The notes under the pieces are model-generated. The model was given only the letters and a program-made list of their open reading frames with translations. It was not told the DNA's origin and did no database searches. A stretch of 64,000 nucleotides of DNA, taken from contig NZ_SJPV01000004.1 of assembly GCF_007860135.1 (NCBI RefSeq), forward strand, positions 248,001 through 312,000, written 5' to 3'. Made by a program: the position numbers and the translations under genes. Positions 1 to 8,732 of the stretch are shown in pieces. The first letter of the stretch is position 1. Each line of letters opens with the position of its first letter. The stretch is from Novipirellula artificiosorum (GTDB lineage Bacteria > Planctomycetota > Planctomycetia > Pirellulales > Pirellulaceae).

Positions 1-72
1 ATCCGTAGACCCAAACGTCGTGCCGTGCAAGCGAAGCGAGCAGCAGCCCTGCCGCCTTGACCGGGCGTTTGG

Positions 73-2862
73 CTACTGCCAGGTGTTGTCGGCTTTGACG
101 TTACGCGTTTGACCGTCCACCGCGACGCGAGCAACGGCTTGGGCGGGGTGTCGCAATCGGAACGCTTCAAGCTGTCCCTCCTTCCATCGCAGATCCACAT
201 CAAAGCCACCACGAGCTCGAAGCCCATGGACCGAGCCGCTTCGCCATGGTGTCGGAAGCGCCGGCAGCAGCTCGATGAGGTATCCGTCTCTGCTATCGCC
301 AATGTGACTCTGGACTAGCATTTCAGCGATGCCGGCGGTTGCTCCGAAGTTCCCATCGATTTGGAACGGCGGGTGCGTGTCAAAGAGATTGGACGTGGTC
401 GATTTTCCGAGCAGTGCATGCAAGTTTCGCCAGGCTTCATCCGCTTGATGGAACCGGGCGCGAAAATTGATGATCCAGGCACGTGACCACCCGGTGTGAC
501 CACCGCCTTTCGAGAGTCGGAAGTCAATGGATTTCTTTGCGGCCTCGACCCGATTCGGTGCCGACAACAGGTTATATTGGCGACCCGGATGAACAGCGAA
601 TAGATGGGAGATGTGGCGATGGCCTGGATCGGCTTCCTCGTAGGGTAGCGCCCATTCCATCAGCCGTCCATCGCTACCGATCTGGGGTGCGGCGAGTTTT
701 TCGCGAGCGGCACGAATCTCGTCCAGAACGGGATCTTGGACGCCAAGAACGTCGGCCGCTTCGAGCGTGTTGCTGAAGACATCCCAAATAATCTCCTGGC
801 TCATCGAGGCTCCCATCGAAATTTGAAGCACCTCCTTTTCGCCGGCGATTCGAAAGCGGTTTTCGGGTGAGGTATCGGGACCGGCAACTAATTTTCCGCT
901 GTTCGGATCGAGGACGAGATAGTCCAGGTAGAACAGGGCGGCTTCGCGAAGAGTCGGCCAGGCGCGTTGTTCGAGAAAACCTCGGTCACCGGTGAATCGA
1001 TAATGCTCCATGAAATGCTGACTGCACCACCCCGCGCCGTGTGGCCACATGCCATATTGGACTTTGCCAAAGACAGTGGTGAACAACCATGGATCGGTGG
1101 TGTGACCGATGGTAAAACCGCGTGCTCCAAAAGCTGCCTTGGCAGTTTTCCGACCGGAGGGAACAAGCGATTCGATAAAATCAAAGAACGGTCCATGGCA
1201 TTCCGACAAGTTGGTCACCTCGGCGGGCCAGTAGTTCATTTGCACGTTGATGTTGGTGTGGTAGTCGGAGTTCCAGGGCGCTTCGATCTTGTCGTTCCAG
1301 ATCCCCTGTAAGTTCGCGGGAAGATTTCCCGGTCTTGAAGAGCAGATCAAAAGATAACGACCAAATTGAAAATAGAGCGAGAACAGGGCTGGGTCGGTGC
1401 AAACGGGCAACTCGGAGGAGTTTGTCTGGAACTGGCTCTTGATCACAGCGAGCCTTTCGTCAGTCGGACGTGCGGCGGCATCCCAGCCACCAAGATCGAG
1501 AGAGACGCGATGGAACAGTTCTTGGTGTGCTTGCAGGTGAGACGCAAGCAACTTAGCGATCGGTTGCGTCTGTGCCCGTTTGATAATGGCCGCGTTAGCC
1601 GCTGCAAGATCGAGAGCGAGCGGTTCGCTGGGGTCGCCTTGATGGTAGTTGGTTTGAGCCGACAAGTAGACCGTCAGGCTGTTCGCACCCGTGACTTGGA
1701 GGCTGGCATCGCCGTCTCCTTTCACGGTGCCGCCATCCGCAACCGCACGCAATAGGCAATGGAAGCGAACACCAGGTTGTTCGCCATTGTGGTTCGCCTG
1801 GCCGTGCATCGCAATGCTGACATTGTCAAACAAATCCACGGTGAAGTCGGCGGGTCGGCTCAACGCCAATGAGCCGCTGATGTTGCCTGGTTTGTCCGCA
1901 GTCCAGCGGAACACAAGGACGTCGTCGGGGGCAGACGCGAAGACCTCTCGCGTGTGCGTCACTCCGTCAATCGTAAACGTCGTCGTGGCGATCGCGCGAT
2001 CGAGGTCGAGTTCACGACGGTAACCTACCAATTCCGCATCCGAGAAACCCGTTGCAACGGAGATGCCGTCAAACTCGATCTCTGCGAGCTGAAAGTGTTT
2101 GACACTCGGGTTGGGTTCGAACGTGAAACGGTAGTGGCGAAACGGTCTCGGGTTGGCAATCGTGTAGCGACTTTGAGCACCGCGTTTCTTCATCGCTGCG
2201 ATGGACTGCTGTTGGTCAACGAGTTCCCAATGTTCTCCATCCTCGGATCCTTCAAGCGTCCAGTTCGAGGGATCTCGTTGGGGGACGTCGTTGGCCGAAG
2301 TGAAAGTGTAGCCGGGCGGTGCCGTCGGTTGGTGAAACTCGACTTGCCAAACAACAGGCTTCCCTTCATGGGTAACGCACCACTTGCTGGAGGGATCTCC
2401 GTCGCTGGCCGCGCCGACCGCTTGATTCCCAAAATGCGAAGCATGTTCACTTGGGCAGCTAACCTTCGATGCGCCGCCGTCCGTTGCCATTCGAATCGTC
2501 AAGTCGCCGAGTGTTTGGTAGCTTCGCGGCGAGATGCGATCCGCCATGTGTTGCTGCACGAGATCCTGAGCTTCCTTTTCTTTGTGTTCAAACCAAAGTT
2601 GGCGTGCCTTTTGGAATGCATCGCGGAATTCAGGTTTGGTTTCGGGTACGGGGGGACCGCCCCACAACGATTCTTCGTTCAATTGAATCCGTTCGGATTC
2701 CACACCGCCAAAGACCATCGCGCCGAGCCGGCCATTGCCAACCGGAAGCGCCTCGCTCGCCCAAGATTTGGCGGGTTCGTCATAGTGAAGCAGGAGCGGT
2801 GGTGCCTCTGCGCCAGCAACGGTGGAAAGGACCAATAAAAGGAGGGGCAGCGAGTAATGCAT
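73..2862 (-). CDS. Secreted GH95 glycosidase (alpha-L-fucosidase / alpha-L-galactosidase family) with inserted F5/8C-like domain
   Basis: Predicted exo-acting glycosidase removing terminal alpha-L-fucose or alpha-L-galactose from algal polysaccharide outside the cytoplasm. The start at 2862 gives a 929-residue protein opening with a signal peptide ([20 protein letters not shown]); an upstream in-frame ATG at 2955 would put a charged 31-residue leader before it, so it is less likely. The GH95 N-terminal sandwich ([18 protein letters not shown]) is interrupted at about residues 128-267 by a discoidin/F5-8C-like module ([22 protein letters not shown]), after which GH95 resumes at YRRELDLD. Catalytic signatures are present: NINVQMNYW (Asn 537 and 539), TSPEN (general acid Glu 667) and QIDGNFG (Asp 836). 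It has no same-strand partner in the window; the next gene is divergent. Fucose versus L-galactose specificity cannot be decided from sequence. Confidence 0.9.
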   Translation of the reverse strand: MHYSLPLLLLVLSTVAGAEAPPLLLHYDEPAKSWASEALPVGNGRLGAMVFGGVESERIQLNEESLWGGPPVPETKPEFRDAFQKARQLWFEHKEKEAQDLVQQHMADRISPRSYQTLGDLTIRMATDGGASKVSCPSEHASHFGNQAVGAASDGDPSSKWCVTHEGKPVVWQVEFHQPTAPPGYTFTSANDVPQRDPSNWTLEGSEDGEHWELVDQQQSIAAMKKRGAQSRYTIANPRPFRHYRFTFEPNPSVKHFQLAEIEFDGISVATGFSDAELVGYRRELDLDRAIATTTFTIDGVTHTREVFASAPDDVLVFRWTADKPGNISGSLALSRPADFTVDLFDNVSIAMHGQANHNGEQPGVRFHCLLRAVADGGTVKGDGDASLQVTGANSLTVYLSAQTNYHQGDPSEPLALDLAAANAAIIKRAQTQPIAKLLASHLQAHQELFHRVSLDLGGWDAAARPTDERLAVIKSQFQTNSSELPVCTDPALFSLYFQFGRYLLICSSRPGNLPANLQGIWNDKIEAPWNSDYHTNINVQMNYWPAEVTNLSECHGPFFDFIESLVPSGRKTAKAAFGARGFTIGHTTDPWLFTTVFGKVQYGMWPHGAGWCSQHFMEHYRFTGDRGFLEQRAWPTLREAALFYLDYLVLDPNSGKLVAGPDTSPENRFRIAGEKEVLQISMGASMSQEIIWDVFSNTLEAADVLGVQDPVLDEIRAAREKLAAPQIGSDGRLMEWALPYEEADPGHRHISHLFAVHPGRQYNLLSAPNRVEAAKKSIDFRLSKGGGHTGWSRAWIINFRARFHQADEAWRNLHALLGKSTTSNLFDTHPPFQIDGNFGATAGIAEMLVQSHIGDSRDGYLIELLPALPTPWRSGSVHGLRARGGFDVDLRWKEGQLEAFRLRHPAQAVARVAVDGQTRNVKADNTWQ

Positions 2863-3125
2863 GACAGGAGAGAACTCATTGAGAGTGGAGGGATCTTCCG
2901 CGGGGAACCTGCTTCGCTTGAGCGACCGCCATTTGGGGACGAGCGAGGAAAACAAGAGATCCCAGCAGATTGTTTTGATTTGCTCTTTGTGGAAGTATTG
3001 TGCACCACGCTCCGCCAGGATGCAAACAAGCGATTGGCTCTAAGGGCAAATTGACGATTGGACTTCGAGCAAGGGGCGGTGCAAAAAGGAAGAGACACGT
3101 CAAGTTGCAGCGAGATTTCAGGTGT

Positions 3126-3154
3126 TTGTCCAATGCCACGTGGCGTTGTATGAT
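3126..3154 (+). promoter_or_regulatory. Putative sigma-70-like promoter for the 3210 sulfatase
   Basis: TTGTCC at 3126-3131 and TATGAT at 3149-3154 are separated by exactly 17 bases, giving 4/6 and 5/6 matches to the -35 and -10 consensus. They lie 55 bases before the chosen sulfatase ATG and point toward it. This is a sequence match only; planctomycete promoters are poorly defined. Confidence 0.35.
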
Positions 3155-3209
3155 AAAGAGCCCGCGTCTTTCCGTTTTCCACACCGACTGCCCAGCGTTT
3201 GAGGTCCGT

Positions 3210-4592
3210 ATGAACCTAGCCAAAGAAAAATGCCTCATGCTGGCCCTGCTGGGCGTACTGTGCCTTGGCCTTGGGAATGCCGAGTCCGCACCGGCCGCAG
3301 AGTCTCAACGTCCCAACGTGTTGTTCATTGCTGTCGATGATCTCAATGCATGGGTCACACACTTGGGGCGAAATCCGCAAGCACGAACGCCTAATGTCGA
3401 TCGTCTGGCGAAGATGGGAACGACGTTTCAACGCGCCTATTGTGCGGTCCCTGCTTGCAACCCTGCTCGTGCCGCCTTGATGACCGGCCAACGTCCCTGG
3501 ACAACGGGATGTTACCTGAACTCCGACCCATGGAAGCAACATACGACCGAGGGTTTTGGACTGAGCAACCAGTTCAAAAAATCGGGCTATCATGTCGTCG
3601 GTGCTGGGAAAATCTACCACAGCCAAACCTATTTTGAATCGGAGTGGTCCGAGTACATGGACCCCAAGCTCTACTCCTTAGATGGCCCAGAGGTGAAGAA
3701 GGACGATGGTTTCCACAATCCAATGAATCACGATTTGAAGGACGAAGACCTGGGTGATTGGCACGTGGTCAATTGGTGCGTGGAACAGCTGTGCAAAGAA
3801 CAGGACAAACCATTGTTTCTGGCGTGCGGTCTGTACAAGCCACACCTGCCCTTTGCGGTTCCCCGCAAGTATTACGAAATGTTTCCGCGCGAACAGATTC
3901 AGCTGCCACCCCATCGAGAGAACGATCTCGACGATCTGCCCGCAGCCGGAGTGAGGATGGCCAAACCCACCGGCGATCACGCCCGATTTCTGAAGTCCGG
4001 CCGATGGAAGGATGCCATCCAATCTTATTTAGCGACCTGCGCCTATACCGACATGAACATCGGCCGCCTGTTGGATGGTCTCGCGAAAAGCCCCCGCGCC
4101 GATAATACGATTATCGTCTTGTGGGGTGATCACGGTTGGTCCTTTGGCGAAAAGAGCCATTGGCGCAAATTCGCGTTGTGGGAAGAACCCACACGAGCTC
4201 CTTTGATCTGGGTCGCGCCCGGTGTGACCCAAGCGGGTACCGAGTGCAAGCAACCGATCGACTTCATGACGATCTACCCGACGTTGTGCGAATTAGTTGG
4301 CATCGACATCCCATCGCACGTTGAGGGCAAAAGTGCCGTCAACTTGTTGCGAGATCCTACGTCCGCATGGACGGACCCGGCAATCACAACGCATGGCTAT
4401 CGGAATCACGCCGTGCGAATGGAACAGCATCGGTACATTCGGTATGCGGATGGCAGCGAAGAACTCTACGATCACACCCATGACCCTTATGAATGGACCA
4501 ACCTTGCCAGCAGGCCTGAATCGTCGAAAGTGATTCAACGACTCAAACAGCACTTGCCGACTCGCGATGCCGCTCCGGCGACATCAAAATAA
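3210..4592 (+). CDS. Secreted sulfatase, iduronate-2-sulfatase-like (S1 family)
   Basis: Hydrolyses sulfate esters on polysaccharide, probably outside the cytoplasm. The start at 3210 places a signal peptide first (MNLAKEKCLMLALLGVLCLG, then an Ala-rich cleavage region); the open frame upstream to 3000 looks like leader. The 460-residue product has the sulfatase N-terminal calcium residues (VDDLN, Asp 43-44), the formylglycine core CNPAR at Cys 83-Arg 87 followed by TGQRPW, the GLYKPHLPF segment typical of iduronate-2-sulfatase-like members (about 208-216), and a second metal pair in WGDHGWSFGEKSHW (Asp 307, His 308). The CNPAR core fits the usual C-x-P-x-R rule. It lies upstream of a DUF1549/DUF1501 pair on the same strand with a gap of about 175 bases, so co-transcription is possible but not shown. 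Confidence 0.92.
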   Translation: MNLAKEKCLMLALLGVLCLGLGNAESAPAAESQRPNVLFIAVDDLNAWVTHLGRNPQARTPNVDRLAKMGTTFQRAYCAVPACNPARAALMTGQRPWTTGCYLNSDPWKQHTTEGFGLSNQFKKSGYHVVGAGKIYHSQTYFESEWSEYMDPKLYSLDGPEVKKDDGFHNPMNHDLKDEDLGDWHVVNWCVEQLCKEQDKPLFLACGLYKPHLPFAVPRKYYEMFPREQIQLPPHRENDLDDLPAAGVRMAKPTGDHARFLKSGRWKDAIQSYLATCAYTDMNIGRLLDGLAKSPRADNTIIVLWGDHGWSFGEKSHWRKFALWEEPTRAPLIWVAPGVTQAGTECKQPIDFMTIYPTLCELVGIDIPSHVEGKSAVNLLRDPTSAWTDPAITTHGYRNHAVRMEQHRYIRYADGSEELYDHTHDPYEWTNLASRPESSKVIQRLKQHLPTRDAAPATSK

Positions 4593-4768
4593 CACACGCC
4601 CGATCAACCACGCACACGGTCGTCGAGCACGTTGCCAGGCTGCAACCCGCAAGCAGGCAACGCAAAGACGAGTACGTTTGTGCGAAAGGAAGCAGAGTAA
4701 ACATTGAAAGCGTGCCCGAGCGAGCAATCTCCTTTCGAATCGAGTCCCTCCAAGAAACTCAGGTTAAA

Positions 4769-7063
4769 GTGAAATTTGAAACCCTGACACCGATCGTTTC
4801 ATTCCTGTTGACGGTGGTGTGCTGCGGTACGGTGGAAGCGGCGGAGCCCGATTTTGCTAACGACATTCGGCCGGTGTTGTCCGATGCCTGTTATCACTGT
4901 CATGGTCCTGATGCTAAGGCGCGCGAAGCGGATCTGCGATTCGATGATCGGACGGCTGCCTTGCAGTCCAACGTGCTGACGTCCGGCGAAATGCTGGAGC
5001 GGCTCACCAGCGACGATTCCGACATCCAGATGCCCCCACCCGATTCCAACCGCCGGTTGCGTCGCAAGGATCGTGCCAACTTGATTCAGTGGATTGAAGC
5101 AGGCGCTATCTGGCCTGAGGACGATCGTCACTGGGCGTTCATCCCGCCGGTACGACCGGATTTGCCCCTGGACGAGAAGCGAACGTGGTCGCGAAACGGC
5201 ATCGATCCTTTTGTCTTGGAGCGGCTGGATCAGGAAGGGTTGGAGCCCACACCGGAGGCTGATAGAGCAACCCTGCTGCGACGGGTGAGTTACGATCTGA
5301 CGGGACTCCCCCCCAGCCTGGAAGAGCTCGATGCCTTCCTTGCCGACGAATCAAACGATGCCTACGAGCAGGCCGTTGATCGCTTGTTGGAATCCTCTCG
5401 CTACGGCGAGCACATGGCACTGGATTGGTTGGAAGCATCCCACTATGCGGATACGGACGGTTATCAAAACGACCGCCTGCGCTACATGTGGGTGTGGCGT
5501 GATTGGCTAATCCGAGCCCTGAACGACAACATGCCCTTCGACCAATTTATCACCGAACAGATGGCGGGCGATCTTCTGCCCGACCGCAATTTTCTGACTC
5601 AGGTTGCAACGGGATTCAATCGCAACCACCGCATCAATTCCGAAGGCGGCGCGATTCCAGAGGAGTGGATTGTCGAATATGTCGCGGATCGGGTCGAGAC
5701 AACCGGAACCTTGTTCCTTGGGCTCACCCTCACGTGCTGCCGTTGTCACGATCACAAGTATGATCCCATTTCCCAAGATGATTTCTACAGCCTGTTCGCG
5801 TTCTTTCACTCTATCGACGAGGCGGGTCTTGGACCCAACAATGGCAACAGCCCGCCGTTTATCAAAGTGCCCGATAGTTGGCCGAACTTGCAAGGACAGG
5901 AGGCCGAGTTCGTCATCCCCGAACCAGCAATCGTGAAGGTGAGTCAGACATCGGTTCCGCGTCCGCAGGCCGGCAGTGCCGACACCGTGATGGTGCTGCA
6001 TGAGCGCGATCAACCACGCGACACCTTTCGTTTGGAACGCGGCCAGTATGATCAACCCGACAAATCCAAAAAGCTGGATCCGGCTACGCCTTCAGCCCTA
6101 GGCGGATGGAACGACAAGTGGCCGAGGAATCGGCTCGGCCTCGCCCGCTGGCTGACGGATCCCGCACACCCGCTTACGGCGCGAGTGACCGTCAATCGCC
6201 TCTGGCAGCATCATTTTGGGATCGGATTCGTAAAGACCAGCGAGAATTTTGGAGTCCAGGGCGAATTGCCGAGTCATCCGGAGCTGCTTGATTGGCTGGC
6301 GACCGAGTTCGTCCTCAGCGGCTGGGATGTCAAGGCGATGCACCGACTAATCGTAACCAGCGCCGTTTACCGACAAGGATCCGCGGCTTCGTTAGCGCTG
6401 CAGCAACGCGATCCCGAAAACCGACTGCTCGCTCGCGGCCCGCGCAAACGGCTGTCGCCCAGTGCGCTTCGTGACGGGATCTTGTTCACGAGCGGATTGT
6501 TGGTGGAGAAGCTTGGTGGCCCTTCGGTGAAGCCTTACATGCCACCCGCAATTTGGAGCAGCATTTCCAATGCAAAGTACGAGCAGGACGAGGGCGAGAA
6601 CCTCTACCGCCGCAGCCTGTATACCTATTGGCGGCGCACCGTTCCGCCACCCACGATGATGGTCTTCAACGCTGCCGCCCGTGAGACCTGCATCGTACGG
6701 TCGGACCAAACCACAACACCCTTGCAGGCGCTGACGCTGATGAACAACGTCGCCTTCGTCGAAGCTGCACGCCACCTTGCGGAACGAGTCTGTTGCGAGG
6801 ATGGCCTCTCCGACAACCAGCGTGTGGGGCGGCTTTTCCGGAGCGTGACGAGCCGCAAACCCCGACCAGAGGAACTCACGCTACTGATCCAAGATCTTCG
6901 TGATTATCGAAAGGACTTCCAAGAGAATTCAACTGCGGCTGAGCGATTGCTGGCCATTGGGGAAAAGCCCAACGACCCCCGTTTCGATCCTACCGAACTG
7001 GCCGCCTACACGCTCATCGCCAACACCGTCCTCAACCTCGACGAATCCATCACCGAGAATTGA
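4769..7063 (+). CDS. PSCyt1-DUF1549-DUF1553 planctomycete cytochrome-type protein (short form)
   Basis: Large secreted planctomycete protein of unknown biochemical role, recurrently linked to sulfatases and DUF1501 partners. A GTG start at 4769 gives a plain signal peptide (VKFETLTPIVSFLLTVVCCG); a GTG at 4712 would add 19 charged residues. Near the N-terminus lies a haem-type CYHCHG motif (PSCyt1), then PPSLEELDAFL and YGEHMALDWLEASHYADTDGYQ (DUF1549), a second CCRCHDHKYDPIS motif, and after a short linker the DUF1553 block (NRLGLARWLTDPAHPLTARV, NRLWQHHFG, TPLQALTLMN). At 764 residues it lacks the long middle region of many relatives and is about 200 residues shorter than the paralogue at 27347-30271. 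The DUF1501 gene starts one base after its stop, so the two are almost certainly one operon. Confidence 0.88.
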   Translation: MKFETLTPIVSFLLTVVCCGTVEAAEPDFANDIRPVLSDACYHCHGPDAKAREADLRFDDRTAALQSNVLTSGEMLERLTSDDSDIQMPPPDSNRRLRRKDRANLIQWIEAGAIWPEDDRHWAFIPPVRPDLPLDEKRTWSRNGIDPFVLERLDQEGLEPTPEADRATLLRRVSYDLTGLPPSLEELDAFLADESNDAYEQAVDRLLESSRYGEHMALDWLEASHYADTDGYQNDRLRYMWVWRDWLIRALNDNMPFDQFITEQMAGDLLPDRNFLTQVATGFNRNHRINSEGGAIPEEWIVEYVADRVETTGTLFLGLTLTCCRCHDHKYDPISQDDFYSLFAFFHSIDEAGLGPNNGNSPPFIKVPDSWPNLQGQEAEFVIPEPAIVKVSQTSVPRPQAGSADTVMVLHERDQPRDTFRLERGQYDQPDKSKKLDPATPSALGGWNDKWPRNRLGLARWLTDPAHPLTARVTVNRLWQHHFGIGFVKTSENFGVQGELPSHPELLDWLATEFVLSGWDVKAMHRLIVTSAVYRQGSAASLALQQRDPENRLLARGPRKRLSPSALRDGILFTSGLLVEKLGGPSVKPYMPPAIWSSISNAKYEQDEGENLYRRSLYTYWRRTVPPPTMMVFNAAARETCIVRSDQTTTPLQALTLMNNVAFVEAARHLAERVCCEDGLSDNQRVGRLFRSVTSRKPRPEELTLLIQDLRDYRKDFQENSTAAERLLAIGEKPNDPRFDPTELAAYTLIANTVLNLDESITEN

Positions 7064-7064
7064 C

Positions 7065-8513
7065 ATGAACCCAGCGGACGAATTCAATTTGTTACAGACA
7101 CGCCGTGCGTTTCTCGGGCGAGGGGCAATGGGTCTGGGATCCATCGCGATGGGGGCTCTGTTGAATGCATCCGAGCAAACTGCAAGTGCCACGGGCGCCC
7201 TGCCTAGTTTACCCCATATTGCGCCAAAGGCAAAACGAGTGATCTACCTGTTTCAGTCGGGTGGTCCTTCCCAGATCGATCTTTTCGATTACAAGCCGGG
7301 CCTAGCAAAACACTTTGGCGAGGAGGTCCCCACGTCGGTCTATCCCGCCGAGCGAAAGACCACGATGACGTCGGGTCAAAAGTCTTTTCCTGTGGCGCCG
7401 AGCGTCTTTAAGTTTGCACAGCATGGTCAATCAGGAACCTGGCTCAGCGAGAACCTTCCCCACCTGTCCAAAGTGGTTGATGACATCTGTGTGATCAAGA
7501 GCATGCACACGGAGGCCATCAATCATGACCCAGCTGCAACGCTGTGCCAAACTGGGTCCGTGATCGCGGGACGCCCGAGCATGGGGGCATGGGTGAACTA
7601 TGGGCTCGGCAGCGACAACGCCAATCTTCCCGCATTTGTGGCGCTGACCTCCAACGGTTCGGCCAAAGCGGGGCAGCCACTCTACGATCGCCTCTGGGGT
7701 GCTGGCTTCTTGCCCGGCCGGTTTCAGGGCGTGAAGTTTCGCAGCCAAGGTGACCCCATCCTCGACCTCTACAATCCCGACGGCGTGACGCGGCCACAGC
7801 GCCGTCGCATGCTCGATTCGATCCAAAAACTCAATCAGCAGAGCGCCGACCATTTCAACGACCCCGCCATTGCGACTCGCATTGCGCAATACGAACTGGC
7901 CTACCGCATGCAGATGAGTGTCCCTGAACTGATTGATTTCAAGAGCGAATCGAAAGCGGTGCTGGACCTGTATGGACCGGAGGCCACGCAAGTCGGCAAA
8001 TACGCTTACAACTGCTTGTTGGCTCGTCGATTAGCCGAGCGCGGCGTCCGCTTTATCCAGCTCTATCACAGGGGATGGGATGCTCACAACAACGCTCAGA
8101 AACAGGTTCCCGCCCAGTGTCGCGATACCGATCAACCGACCGCCGCTCTGCTGTCTGACCTGAAACAACGGGGCATGCTCGACGACACGCTCGTCGTATG
8201 GGGCGGAGAGTTTGGGCGGACGATCTACTGCCAGGGCAAACTTACCGACAAAGTGTATGGCCGCGATCATCACCCGAGCTGCTTCACCTATTGGATGGCC
8301 GGTGGCGGTATTCGCGGCGGAATGACCTACGGAGAAACAGACGATTACAGCGTCAACGTCGTGGAAAATCCGGTGCACGTCCATGATCTGCAAGCCACCA
8401 TCCTGAGGCAGTTGGGCATCGACCACGAGCGGTTGACCTATCGTTACCAGGGACGCGATTTCCGTTTGACGGACGTCCACGGAAAAATTGTCAAACAGAT
8501 CGTTGCTTCCTAA
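7065..8513 (+). CDS. DUF1501 protein, Tat-exported (sulfatase/phosphatase-fold)
   Basis: DUF1501 proteins have an alkaline-phosphatase-like fold and are found beside DUF1549/DUF1553 proteins in planctomycetes; the reaction is unknown. The start at 7065 follows the previous stop by one base. The N-terminus carries a twin-arginine export signal (TRRAFLGRGAMGLGSIAMGA). Family segments seen include FQSGGPSQIDLFDYKP, HDPAATLCQTGSVIAGRPSM, RGVRFIQLYHRGWDAHNN, VVWGGEFGRT, and GRDHHPSCFTYWMAGGG near the C-terminus, in the usual order for about 480 residues. Translational coupling with the preceding cytochrome-type gene suggests they form one exported unit. No truncation is visible. Confidence 0.88.
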   Translation: MNPADEFNLLQTRRAFLGRGAMGLGSIAMGALLNASEQTASATGALPSLPHIAPKAKRVIYLFQSGGPSQIDLFDYKPGLAKHFGEEVPTSVYPAERKTTMTSGQKSFPVAPSVFKFAQHGQSGTWLSENLPHLSKVVDDICVIKSMHTEAINHDPAATLCQTGSVIAGRPSMGAWVNYGLGSDNANLPAFVALTSNGSAKAGQPLYDRLWGAGFLPGRFQGVKFRSQGDPILDLYNPDGVTRPQRRRMLDSIQKLNQQSADHFNDPAIATRIAQYELAYRMQMSVPELIDFKSESKAVLDLYGPEATQVGKYAYNCLLARRLAERGVRFIQLYHRGWDAHNNAQKQVPAQCRDTDQPTAALLSDLKQRGMLDDTLVVWGGEFGRTIYCQGKLTDKVYGRDHHPSCFTYWMAGGGIRGGMTYGETDDYSVNVVENPVHVHDLQATILRQLGIDHERLTYRYQGRDFRLTDVHGKIVKQIVAS

Positions 8514-8732
8514 TTCACCGAGTCCCATTCGGTCGCGAGCTGATCGAAGTTGACAGCAGGAAACAACGATCGGTTGGTCCGGTTGAACTCAATCGCTCTA
8601 CTTCTGCCTCCGAGAGCGATTCCGTAGTATAATGCTGCGTCCCGGCGGAAATCCGGCGAAAATCGGACCGGAAGCACGTGCCAAGAGGCCGTGTGAGCGA
8701 CGGGTACAACGAAAAACGCAATCCAACGGCAA

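Noticed and set aside
1954..2838. Long open frame on the plus strand opposite the first GH95 gene
   Set aside because: It lies wholly inside the GH95 coding region, has no recognisable domain or start signal and reads as basic low-information sequence.
8628..8633. TATAAT upstream of the 8733 sulfatase
   Set aside because: No -35 hexamer lies at proper spacing, so it is not called as a promoter.
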